Shown here: piece after piece, positions 1-6,839 of the stretch | How positions within the stretch are numbered: position 1 is the first letter of the stretch | How the letters are laid out: every line of letters starts with the position of its first letter | Source of the DNA: Asticcacaulis sp. | Lineage (GTDB): Bacteria > Pseudomonadota > Alphaproteobacteria > Caulobacterales > Caulobacteraceae | DNA: 10,000 bases | Reading direction: 5' to 3' | NCBI RefSeq assembly: GCF_020217185.1 | Contig: NZ_JAIWNX010000012.1 | Span: 1-10,000 of the forward strand | Notes under the pieces: model-generated | What the model was told of the DNA's origin: nothing | Databases searched by the model: none | What the model saw: only the letters and a program-made list of their open reading frames with translations | Program-made: the position numbers and the translations under genes

Positions 1-175
1 GTTCGCGCGCACGCAGACACTGATAGACCTTATCGGCAATGGCGCGGCGGTCCTTTGACCCGGCATAGCGGTTGTTGCGGCCCCAGTCCTTCAACACCTC
101 TTCGGCCGGACGGCGCGTCTTGCCCAGAAGGTCGAGAATATCGGAAGCGGCTTGCAGACGGGCGGCGGGGGTCAC
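1..175 (-). CDS. RsmB/NOP-family rRNA (cytosine-C5) methyltransferase, N-terminal fragment
   Basis: This is the 5' end of a gene that continues beyond the left edge; 58 residues are visible. The protein begins MTPAARLQAASDILDLLG and continues with RRPAEEVLKDWGRNNRYAG and then SKDRRAIADKVYQ. This matches the N-terminal RNA-binding part of alphaproteobacterial RsmB/NOP-type SAM-dependent methyltransferases, which make 5-methylcytosine in rRNA; the catalytic domain lies outside the window. The start is GTG: an in-frame TAA lies two codons upstream, and an AAGGA ribosome binding site sits 6 bases before the GTG. That site overlaps the stop codon of the MAPEG gene, 9 bases upstream, so the two are almost certainly co-transcribed and probably translationally coupled. 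The family call rests on the N-terminus only. Which cytosine it modifies cannot be told from this piece. Confidence 0.8.
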   Translation of the reverse strand, partial: MTPAARLQAASDILDLLGKTRRPAEEVLKDWGRNNRYAGSKDRRAIADKVYQCLRARE

Positions 176-184
176 TCTTTATCC

Positions 185-574
185 TTACGCAAAACAGGTC
201 CAGACGCACATGCCGATACCGACCAGCGAAAGCAGGTAAAAGGCGCTGCGCAGCTTGGTGCCCAGGGCATAGGCCGGGAAATAGGCGACGCGCGCCAGCA
301 GGTAGATATGGGCCCCCAGCCGCGACACGTCATTCGACTTGCCCGCAAAGGCCAGGGCAATGACGATCACCGCGAAAAACGCGAAGGTTTCCAGATAGTT
401 CTGATAGGCGCGGCGCATCCGCCCGGCGGCGGGGCCGACATCGAACGCTTCGTCGCGCGGGCTGGCGTTCCACTGGAAATAGCCCGGTTTGAAGGCGGGC
501 GCGACAGCAGCGATAAGGATCTGAGCCACGCCCCACAGGGCGGCAAAGACCAGAACCTGTAATTCCACCGTCAT
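185..574 (-). CDS. MAPEG-family membrane protein
   Basis: This 129-residue integral membrane protein has four hydrophobic segments at roughly residues 5-25, 61-78, 86-103 and 108-126, the usual MAPEG topology and length. The family signature appears as GRMRRAYQNYLETF (residues 51-64), the RxxRAxxNxxE element that in characterised members binds glutathione or a lipid substrate. MAPEG proteins (membrane-associated proteins in eicosanoid and glutathione metabolism) include glutathione transferases and peroxidases, but bacterial members next to guaB have no established substrate, so I give no reaction. The start is fixed by GGGAG placed 7 bases before the ATG. This GGGAG directly follows the TAA stop of guaB, with only 12 bases between the two genes. 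The gene is in an operon with guaB and the RsmB/NOP gene. Confidence 0.85.
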   Translation of the reverse strand: MTVELQVLVFAALWGVAQILIAAVAPAFKPGYFQWNASPRDEAFDVGPAAGRMRRAYQNYLETFAFFAVIVIALAFAGKSNDVSRLGAHIYLLARVAYFPAYALGTKLRSAFYLLSLVGIGMCVWTCFA

Positions 575-586
575 GCCCGCACTCCC

Positions 587-2131
<1,545 letters not shown>

Positions 2132-2258
2132 TCAGACGCGCGGATCAGGGCGGCAAACCTTTGCTTAACCGTGTTTGTTGGCGGCCTGTTCAGCCTTTGC
2201 AGCTAAGCTATCCACAGCGTCCCGCCCCTATCTGTCTGCCTCGTCTGAAAGACACCCC

Positions 2259-2402
2259 ATGAGCCAGTTGAAAATCCGCACCGAGTACTGCATCGCCTGC
2301 TGGCTGGTGGAAATGTCCTATGGGCTAACGGCCTTCTTCCGTCAGGCGCGATTTAAGACGATGATGCGCGCGCACCGCCTGAAACTGAAGCTGGCGGTTT
2401 AA
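2259..2402 (+). CDS. Small hypothetical protein (47 aa)
   Basis: I do not recognise this protein. It starts MSQLKIRTEYCIACWLVE and ends in a strongly basic, probably helical tail (RQARFKTMMRAHRLKLKLAV, residues 28-47). The middle, CIACWLVEMSYGLTAFF, is hydrophobic with two cysteines spaced C-x-x-C. Evidence for coding is codon use: 38 of 47 third positions are G or C, as expected for a real gene in this genome and higher than plain non-coding DNA would give. The ribosome binding site is weak (GAAAGACA ending about 5 bases before the ATG). An in-frame upstream ATG at 2175 would add 28 residues, but that extension looks less protein-like. If the gene is not real, 2045-2463 is a 419-base non-coding stretch between guaB and the lipoprotein gene. 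The remaining 2045-2258 holds the guaB leader and no promoter I could identify with confidence. Confidence 0.5.
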   Translation: MSQLKIRTEYCIACWLVEMSYGLTAFFRQARFKTMMRAHRLKLKLAV

Positions 2403-2463
2403 TTCCCAATTCTTGCGCCTGTCACAGAGGCGGATTAGCCTGCGGAGACTTCCGGAGGTACTG

Positions 2464-3528
2464 ATGAAGCGTCTGTCGATCATTGCGACCCTTGCCCTGT
2501 CCGCCAGTTTGGGCGGCTGCGCGCTGCTTCCCATCGCTGAGCCCGCGCGGATCGATTTTGTCGTCATCAACGACACACCTTATGACGATACCGACCGCGC
2601 CATGCTGGCCAAAGCCATACCGGCGGTCAAAGCGCAAACGCCTCCTTTTATCCTGCACGTCGGCGATACGCAGTCGGGTGGCGAAGTCTGCGGCCCGCCG
2701 GATGCGGCCTTCGCCAAAATGCTAGCTGATCTCAAGCCCATTCCGGTCTTTTACACCCCCGGCGATAACGAATGGACCGACTGTGACCGCAAGGATGATC
2801 CGACGACGGGGCGCAAATTTTCCGAATTGCAAAGGCTGGAGGGCCTGCGTCAAGGCTTCTTTGCGACGCCGCCAGTCAGAGAGGCCAAATGGCACTATGC
2901 GCAGCAACCGGACATGCCGGAAAACGCCCGCTTCGATTACGGGCGTTTCGTTGTGGCGACGATGAATGTGGTGGGCACCAATAATGGCCGTGATCTGGTC
3001 ATGGGCGACGATCTGAGCGTGGCCGCCACCGCCGCCGAGGCGCGCGATGCCCATAATGTGGCATGGCTGAAAGCCGCCTTTGCCCATGCCCGCAAACGCG
3101 GTGCCGCAGCGGTCATCGTCGCCACTCAGGCCGATATGTTCAATGAAAAGGCGGAGGCGCGCTTTGTCCCCTGTCACGACGTGGCTGTGGATGACAAGCG
3201 CCTGTGCGACGGCTTTTTGCCGGTGCGGGCGGCCCTGATCCATGAAAGCCGCGCCTTCGGCAAGCCGGTCTTCCTGATCCACGGCGATACCTCGCCCTTT
3301 ACTCTGACTCAGGGCGATCTGCCCGGCGACAGCCTGACGGACAAGGCCGGCAATCTGTGGCGGCTGAACGCGGCGGGCGATGCCGGATCGGACAAGGATA
3401 AAAGCTGGGGCGTGCGCGATGTGACCACGGTCAGCATCGACTTGTCCAAGGCGCAGCCTATCTCGGCGCGCGGCCTGTTGACCGGTGAAGTACCCGGTCG
3501 TGAGGTGCCGAGTCCGGACGCAGATTGA
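2464..3528 (+). CDS. Metallophosphoesterase-like lipoprotein
   Basis: This 354-residue exported protein has a lipoprotein signal peptide: basic MKR, a hydrophobic core, and lipobox LGGC with Cys19 as the acylated residue. The body resembles a secreted calcineurin-like phosphoesterase family. INDTPY (35-40) replaces the DxH motif, LHVGDTQSGG (64-73) is the GDxxxxG motif, and YTPGDNEWTDC (97-107) stands for GNHE. NVVGTNN (168-174) and LIHGDTSPF (271-279) correspond to the C-terminal histidine motifs. Compared with the form of this family I recall, three histidine positions are changed (Asp108, Asn168, Ser277), so metal binding may be altered. The start is chosen because GGAGG lies 5 bases before this ATG and the signal peptide begins there; an upstream in-frame start at 2413 adds 17 residues without support. 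It converges with the phasin gene, one base separating the two stop codons. The substrate is unknown. Confidence 0.8.
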   Translation: MKRLSIIATLALSASLGGCALLPIAEPARIDFVVINDTPYDDTDRAMLAKAIPAVKAQTPPFILHVGDTQSGGEVCGPPDAAFAKMLADLKPIPVFYTPGDNEWTDCDRKDDPTTGRKFSELQRLEGLRQGFFATPPVREAKWHYAQQPDMPENARFDYGRFVVATMNVVGTNNGRDLVMGDDLSVAATAAEARDAHNVAWLKAAFAHARKRGAAAVIVATQADMFNEKAEARFVPCHDVAVDDKRLCDGFLPVRAALIHESRAFGKPVFLIHGDTSPFTLTQGDLPGDSLTDKAGNLWRLNAAGDAGSDKDKSWGVRDVTTVSIDLSKAQPISARGLLTGEVPGREVPSPDAD

Positions 3529-3529
3529 G

Positions 3530-4009
3530 TTATTTGCGCTTTTTCAGGCGCTTGGCATTGGCGACGGCACGGCTATGCACCGGTTTCAGGCCGTGCTCGG
3601 TCAAGGCCGCCGCCTTACCGGACAGATCGGCCGCGTGGTTGACACCGCGCATCACGCTGTCGGCCAGACGCGCCTGATGCGTCAGGGCCTCTGCCGCCGA
3701 ACGGCTGGTGGCCAGCGCCGTCAGGCTATGGCCCATATCCATCATGTTGTGAAAGGCCTGCGTGCTGACCTCGTGGTTGAGGTTCATCCAGTACTGGCTC
3801 ATCGCCATCAGCGATTCGGTCCCGGCTTCGAGCTTTTCCTGCCCCATCAGGGTGAATTCGCGCTGATCCTCCGCACTGGGGATGGCGTCGGCATTGGCCA
3901 TGCGGTTGACGCGGTGGGTGATGACCTCCGCCGAAGCCATCAGCATTTCCGAACTTTTGAGCGCCAGAGACGTCCAGGCAAAGAACGGATTAAGCGGTAA
4001 TTTGGTCAT
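3530..4009 (-). CDS. Phasin-like PHA granule-associated protein
   Basis: This 159-residue, mostly helical protein is rich in Ala, Met and His. The N-terminal part, LALKSSEMLMASAEVITHRVNRM (about 15-37) followed by PSAEDQREFTLMGQEKLEA (44-62), matches the alphaproteobacterial phasin family, whose members coat polyhydroxyalkanoate storage granules. The C-terminus is markedly basic (NAKRLKKRK at 151-159). In PhaF-type phasins a basic tail contacts nucleic acid and helps granule partition, so a similar role is possible here but not shown. The start at 4009 has AAGGA 5 bases upstream; an in-frame ATG seven codons earlier has none. The gene lies 26 bases downstream of the DUF1523 gene on the same strand. 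No phaC, phaA or phaB gene is visible in the window. Confidence 0.75.
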   Translation of the reverse strand: MTKLPLNPFFAWTSLALKSSEMLMASAEVITHRVNRMANADAIPSAEDQREFTLMGQEKLEAGTESLMAMSQYWMNLNHEVSTQAFHNMMDMGHSLTALATSRSAAEALTHQARLADSVMRGVNHAADLSGKAAALTEHGLKPVHSRAVANAKRLKKRK

Positions 4010-4035
4010 TCGTTTCCTTGGGGTACGCATACTGT

Positions 4036-4371
4036 TTATGGAGCCGGTTCGGCTCTGGTTATATTCCGGTACAGAGATAACACAGGAACACGAAAACCAT
4101 AATAGTTTATGCGGTAGCGGCCCGGCCGGTTGAGCTTCCCCTGAAGATCGGAGGAATCGAACTTCAGATAGTGCAGGCTGTCCGTATTGCGGAAGGTTCC
4201 CGACGTGGTGAAAACCAGATAGACGTCTCTGCCGCCTTCACGCTTGGTGGTTGTCCCCGTCACCTCAACCACCGCCTCACCGTGGCTCCAGTAGGGGGTG
4301 GTTGTCCAGCCCAGCACCGCCACGGTCAGAACGCCCAATACGGTCAGAGTTATCGTTTTCAATCGTCTCAT
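4036..4371 (-). CDS. DUF1523-family membrane-anchored protein
   Basis: This 111-residue protein has one N-terminal transmembrane helix (about residues 6-24, after MRRLK) and a mostly beta-type domain on the periplasmic side. The pattern VVEVTGTTTKR (34-44), RDVYLVFT (48-55), YLKFDSSDLQ (68-77) and INYYGFRVPVLSLYRNI (88-104) matches the DUF1523 family as I know it, whose function is not established. It is shorter than the typical 150-180 residue members, mainly in the centre. I chose the ATG at 4371 because GAGGG lies 6 bases upstream and the MRRLK plus helix begins there; an in-frame ATG eight codons earlier has no such site. A hairpin upstream can pair with this ribosome binding site (see 4377-4420). 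It sits between rlmE and the phasin gene, all on the minus strand and possibly one transcript. Confidence 0.75.
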   Translation of the reverse strand: MRRLKTITLTVLGVLTVAVLGWTTTPYWSHGEAVVEVTGTTTKREGGRDVYLVFTTSGTFRNTDSLHYLKFDSSDLQGKLNRPGRYRINYYGFRVPVLSLYRNITRAEPAP

Positions 4372-4376
4372 CGTGC

Positions 4377-4420
4377 GCCCTCTTCTCCCCGGCATTTCGG
4401 GCGGGGCGAGCTAAAGAGGC
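4377..4420 (-). promoter_or_regulatory. Hairpin that can mask the DUF1523 ribosome binding site
   Basis: Read on the minus strand, GCCTCTT (4420-4414) can pair with AAGAGGGC (4384-4377) with one bulged G. The stem continues inwards with CTC (4385-4387) against GAG (4408-4410) and CCC (4388-4390) against GGG (4404-4406), closing a loop of about 13 bases. The GAGGG ribosome binding site (4382-4378) is inside the stem. No T-run follows, so it is not a rho-independent terminator for rlmE. The pairing is visible; a regulatory role is inference. Confidence 0.35.
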
Positions 4421-4444
4421 AATATGGTTCCTTACCCTTGAAGC

Positions 4445-5161
4445 CTACCCCTTGAACCCTTGGGCCACGATGTAGATTTCCGACGAATCCGCCCGGCTCG
4501 ATTTCGGCTTGAAGTGCTTTACATCGCGGAAGGCGAGTTTCAGCTTAAGCAGCAGATGCTCCGTCTCACCGCCCTGAAAGGCCTTGGCGACGAACGCACC
4601 GCCGGGCTTGAGATTATCCAGCGCGAAATCCGACGCCAGTTCCAGAAGCCCCATGATCTTGAGGTGGTCGGTTTGGCGATGACCGACCGTGTTGTGCGCC
4701 AGATCGGAGAGCACCACGTCCGGCTTGTCGCCCATCATCTCCATCAGCCGCGCCGGAATGGCCGGATCGGTGAAGTCGGCTTCGATCATGTCGGCACCGG
4801 GAATGGGATCGACGGGCAGCAGGTCCACCCCCACCACGTGCGCCGCGCCCCGCGACTGCGCCATCTGTACCCAGCCCCCCGGCGCGCAGCCCAGATCGAC
4901 CACGCGCGCGCCGCGTTTGAGGATGTGAAAGCGGTCATCGATTTCCTGTAGCTTGAAGGCCGCGCGCGAGCGCCAGCCCTCGGCCTTAGCCTTTTGCACA
5001 AAGGGGTCGTTCAGTTGCCGTTCCAGCCATTTGGCAGACGACTGCGTGCGCTGCTTGGCGGTCTTGACCGCCGTGTGGCCCTTGGCGCGACCGGACAGGT
5101 TGCCGCCTGCGGGCGGTTTGACCATGCGGCGGCGCGGTTCTTCGGGGGTATCGTTACTCAT
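4445..5161 (-). CDS. rlmE: 23S rRNA (uridine-2'-O)-methyltransferase RlmE
   Basis: RlmE (RrmJ/FtsJ) methylates the 2'-OH of U2552 in the A-loop of 23S rRNA during late assembly of the 50S subunit, using SAM. The 238-residue protein carries the SAM-binding motif VVDLGCAPGGWVQMA (87-101). The catalytic tetrad fits Lys70 (RAAFKL), Asp153 (LSDLAHN), Lys193 (VAKAFQG) and Glu228 (SSEIYIVA), equivalent to K38-D124-K164-E199 of E. coli. The first 40 residues are a basic, low-complexity extension (RRRMVKPPAGGNLSGRAKG), usual in alphaproteobacterial members and probably RNA-contacting. No ribosome binding site is visible before the ATG, and a possible -10 box lies only 6 bases upstream, so the message may be leaderless. 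It is transcribed divergently from the six-cysteine lipoprotein. Downstream DUF1523 and phasin genes follow on the same strand after 73 and 26 bases. Confidence 0.97.
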   Translation of the reverse strand: MSNDTPEEPRRRMVKPPAGGNLSGRAKGHTAVKTAKQRTQSSAKWLERQLNDPFVQKAKAEGWRSRAAFKLQEIDDRFHILKRGARVVDLGCAPGGWVQMAQSRGAAHVVGVDLLPVDPIPGADMIEADFTDPAIPARLMEMMGDKPDVVLSDLAHNTVGHRQTDHLKIMGLLELASDFALDNLKPGGAFVAKAFQGGETEHLLLKLKLAFRDVKHFKPKSSRADSSEIYIVAQGFKG

Positions 5162-5167
5162 GCGGCG

Positions 5168-5196
5168 TCTATAACGGGTTTTGCCTCACACGGAAA
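5168..5196 (-). promoter_or_regulatory. Candidate rlmE promoter
   Basis: On the minus strand TATAGA (5173-5168) resembles a -10 box (4 of 6 consensus bases), and TTTCCG (5196-5191) lies 17 bases upstream as a weak -35. Transcription would start at or next to the rlmE ATG, which fits the missing ribosome binding site. The same bases also read TATAAC on the plus strand (5170-5175), a possible -10 for the divergent lipoprotein gene, but no good -35 goes with that reading. Confidence 0.3.
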
Positions 5197-5208
5197 ATCA
5201 TTTTGCCT
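5179..5208. repeat. Direct repeat TTTTGCCT x2, 22 bp apart
   Basis: TTTTGCCT occurs at 5179-5186 and again at 5201-5208, in the 90 bp between the divergent rlmE and lipoprotein genes. The spacing is about two helical turns, so both copies face the same side of the helix, as in many operators. The first copy falls in the spacer of the candidate rlmE promoter. The repeat is seen; regulator binding is inference. Confidence 0.3.
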
Positions 5209-5251
5209 TTATGGCCGGGCCTGTAAGGTCGGTCGCAAAAGGAGAGCCCCC

Positions 5252-5635
5252 ATGCGCCTGACGCCCCTGCTCGTCCCCGTCCTGATCGCCACGGCCCTGA
5301 GCACCATGCTGGCTGCCTGCAAACCCGTGGCCGTCAGCGAAGCGGATCAGTCCTACGCCACCGCCGAATCCGTGGCCGCTGTCGATGCCTCCGAAGCGCC
5401 ACTGGCCTATGCCGAGCCGACGCTGAACCCCAAAAGCGCCTCAACCGCCACCTGCCTGGAAGAAAAAGGCCAGCTCGAAGCCGACAAGCTGGTGCAGCGC
5501 TGCCGCGCCGTCAGCCCGGCCACGCACCCGCCCTGCAACGTCCAGAACCCCTGCCCGATGATCGAGGATGAGATCAGGCGATCCTGCGCGCTTTACGATC
5601 CGGATGAGCAAAAGCCGACTGAATGCACCGGATAG
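5252..5635 (+). CDS. Small cysteine-rich lipoprotein of unknown function
   Basis: This 127-residue protein begins with a lipoprotein signal peptide (MRLTPLLVPVLIATALSTML) and lipobox LAAC, with Cys23 as the predicted acylated residue. A low-complexity Ala/Glu/Ser linker follows. The C-terminal 60 residues contain six cysteines in TATC, QRCRAV, HPPCNV, NPCPMIEDEI, RRSC and TECTG, enough for three disulfides and consistent with a periplasmic domain. I do not know a function. Similar small proteins with an NPC-x-x-I-x-DEI-x-x-x-C pattern seem familiar from Caulobacterales, but this is from memory. The start is set by AGGAG about 7 bases before the ATG and by the signal peptide; an in-frame reading upstream overlaps rlmE and is not protein-like. 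It is divergent from rlmE and followed by 158 non-coding bases. Confidence 0.8.
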   Translation: MRLTPLLVPVLIATALSTMLAACKPVAVSEADQSYATAESVAAVDASEAPLAYAEPTLNPKSASTATCLEEKGQLEADKLVQRCRAVSPATHPPCNVQNPCPMIEDEIRRSCALYDPDEQKPTECTG

Positions 5636-5690
5636 GATTTGTCAAAGCCCGACGAATAGCCTATTTCAGCCGCAAACCTTGAGCATCCGC

Positions 5691-5725
5691 CGGCTCAGTT
5701 GAGCCGCCGTATCGCTCAATTTTTT
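5691..5725 (+). terminator. Weak candidate terminator after the cysteine-rich lipoprotein gene
   Basis: CGGCTC (5691-5696) pairs perfectly with GAGCCG (5701-5706) around an AGTT loop. A run of six T follows at 5720-5725, but 13 bases separate the stem from it, too far for a standard rho-independent terminator. The last T of the run also begins TATAAC (5725-5730), a -10-like box lacking a good -35. The role is uncertain. Confidence 0.25.
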
Positions 5726-5730
5726 ATAAC

Positions 5731-5776
5731 GCCTCATGTTTTTCCGAAAAGTGGTGCCCACTTTTCGGCATGAGGC
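5731..5776. repeat. Long intergenic palindrome upstream of the cyclophilin gene
   Basis: The inner arms CCGAAAAGTGG (5744-5754) and CCACTTTTCGG (5758-5768) are perfect 11-base complements around a TGC loop. The outer arms GCCTCATG (5731-5738) and CATGAGGC (5769-5776) are perfect 8-base complements. Five unpaired T (5739-5743) interrupt only the left side. The core resembles the CCGAAAA...TTTTCGG palindromes dispersed between genes in many alphaproteobacteria (from memory). It ends 8 bases before the GGAG ribosome binding site of the cyclophilin gene, so it could form in the 5' leader. It has no T-run after it and so is not a plain terminator for the plus strand. Confidence 0.8.
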
Positions 5777-5793
5777 TCTAAACTGGAGCCCCC

Positions 5794-6261
5794 ATGTCCG
5801 AAGATCTGGAAAACACCCTCATCCTGACGCTGGAAAGCGGTGATGTGCGTATCAAGCTGCGCCCCGACCTCGCCCCCAACCACGTCGCACGCATCAAGGA
5901 ACTGTGCCGTCAGGGCTTCTATGACGGGATCGTCTTCCACCGCGTCATTCCGGGCTTCATGGCTCAGGGCGGCGACCCGGAAGGTCAGGGCTATGGCGGT
6001 TCGGGCAAGAAGCTGAAGGCCGAATTTTCGCGTGAGCCGCACGTGCGCGGCGTTTGCTCGATGGCGCGTTCGCAAAACCCCGACTCGGCCGACAGCCAGT
6101 TTTTCATCTGCTTTGCAGACGCCCGCTTCCTTGATGGCCAATACACCGTCTGGGGCGAAGTGACCGAAGGCATGGAACACGTCGATGCCCTGCCCAAGGG
6201 CGAGCCGCCGCGCGCGCCGGGCAAGATCGTCAGCTTCAAGGTCGCCGCTGACGCCGCCTGA
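5794..6261 (+). CDS. Cyclophilin-type peptidyl-prolyl cis-trans isomerase
   Basis: Cyclophilins speed cis-trans isomerisation of X-Pro bonds in folding proteins. The 155 residues form a single compact cyclophilin domain without a signal peptide, so the enzyme should be cytosolic. The active-site segment VFHRVIPGFMAQGGDP (47-62) carries Arg50, Phe55, Met56 and Gln58, in the spacing of human cyclophilin A Arg55, Phe60, Met61 and Gln63. CSMARSQNPDSADSQFFI (88-105) completes the pocket. Phe112 stands where cyclophilin A has Trp121, as in other bacterial forms, which usually means weak cyclosporin binding. GGAG lies 5 bases before the ATG. A palindrome lies just upstream and a strong terminator just downstream, so the gene is probably a single-gene transcription unit. 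Confidence 0.96.
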   Translation: MSEDLENTLILTLESGDVRIKLRPDLAPNHVARIKELCRQGFYDGIVFHRVIPGFMAQGGDPEGQGYGGSGKKLKAEFSREPHVRGVCSMARSQNPDSADSQFFICFADARFLDGQYTVWGEVTEGMEHVDALPKGEPPRAPGKIVSFKVAADAA

Positions 6262-6289
6262 GCCGCGTAAGCCCGCTTTGACAAAGCCC

Positions 6290-6320
6290 ACCGGTCGGAC
6301 ACCTGTCCGGCCGGTTTTTT
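6290..6320 (+). terminator. Rho-independent terminator of the cyclophilin gene
   Basis: CCGGTCGGAC (6291-6300) pairs with GTCCGGCCGG (6305-6314) over 10 base pairs, one of them T-G, around an ACCT loop. Six T follow directly (6315-6320), and A6290 can pair with T6315. It lies 29 bases after the cyclophilin stop codon. Confidence 0.9.
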
Positions 6321-6382
6321 GTTTGTGGACAGACGTGTGTTAGGTTAAGACAACGGTGTCGCCAACATTCGGAGGCTGCCCT

Positions 6383-6808
6383 ATGACCCCGCGCTCCCGT
6401 CTGAACTTTTCGCAGAACGACGAACAGAAACGCATCACTATCCGCTACATCGGTGATGTGGACGGTCAGGAGATCGTCAACGGCATCGCGCGCTATCTCG
6501 AAACCGTAGGCGAGGTCTGGCTTTACGACATCATTATCGACATGCGGCGCTTTGAGGGCTTCGTCCCCTTTGATGAGCTGGGACGGCTGGCGCGTCAGTG
6601 GGCCACCATCGCGCAGGGCCGCGACATGGGGCGCAAGGTGGCCATCATCAGTCAGGACCCGCTGGTTCTGGCGCGTGCCAAGGCCTATCCGGTCACCTTC
6701 CCCACCCGCGTCATCCGCATCTTTGCCGATATGATCGACGGCGAAAACTGGATCGAAGGCAAGGAAACTGCCACACCCGCCGCACAGGACGCCCCACGCG
6801 CCTCTTGA
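6383..6808 (+). CDS. Conserved-looking protein of unknown function, possible STAS/SpoIIAA-like fold
   Basis: This 141-residue soluble protein has no signal peptide, membrane segment or catalytic motif that I recognise. Its order of predicted elements is strand (RITIRYIGD, 18-26), helix (GQEIVNGIARYLETVG, 29-44), strand (LYDIIIDMRRF, 48-58), helix (FDELGRLARQWATIA, 63-77), strand (RKVAIIS, 84-90), helix (DPLVLARAKAYP, 92-103) and strand (RVIRIFAD, 108-115). The alternation, with an IIIDMRRFEG segment ending a central strand, recalls STAS or SpoIIAA-like domains, but this is a weak structural guess. The ATG at 6383 has GGAGG 7 bases before it; an in-frame start nine codons earlier has no such site. 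It follows the cyclophilin terminator and precedes queA by 31 bases with no terminator between, so it is probably co-transcribed with queA. Confidence 0.75.
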   Translation: MTPRSRLNFSQNDEQKRITIRYIGDVDGQEIVNGIARYLETVGEVWLYDIIIDMRRFEGFVPFDELGRLARQWATIAQGRDMGRKVAIISQDPLVLARAKAYPVTFPTRVIRIFADMIDGENWIEGKETATPAAQDAPRAS

Positions 6809-6839
6809 TTTTCAGCTCACGATCACCTTTTAAGCGGGC

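Noticed and set aside
2165..2170. TTAACC, resembling a CtrA half-site (also GGTTAA at 6343-6348)
   Set aside because: No second TTAA at the 7-base spacing of the full site was found at either place.
2208..2216. CTATCCACA, one base from a DnaA box
   Set aside because: A single near-match without further boxes or an AT-rich unwinding region does not suggest an origin or DnaA control.
2416..2432. CGCCT...AGGCG inverted repeat upstream of the lipoprotein gene
   Set aside because: Only five base pairs with a seven-base loop and no T-run; likely chance in GC-rich sequence.
2722..3282. A 186-codon minus-strand frame within the lipoprotein gene
   Set aside because: The plus-strand gene has a signal peptide, ribosome binding site and family motifs; the opposite frame has none.
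3485..4000. A 171-codon plus-strand frame over the phasin gene
   Set aside because: It overlaps the end of the lipoprotein gene, has no ribosome binding site, and mirrors a conserved minus-strand protein.
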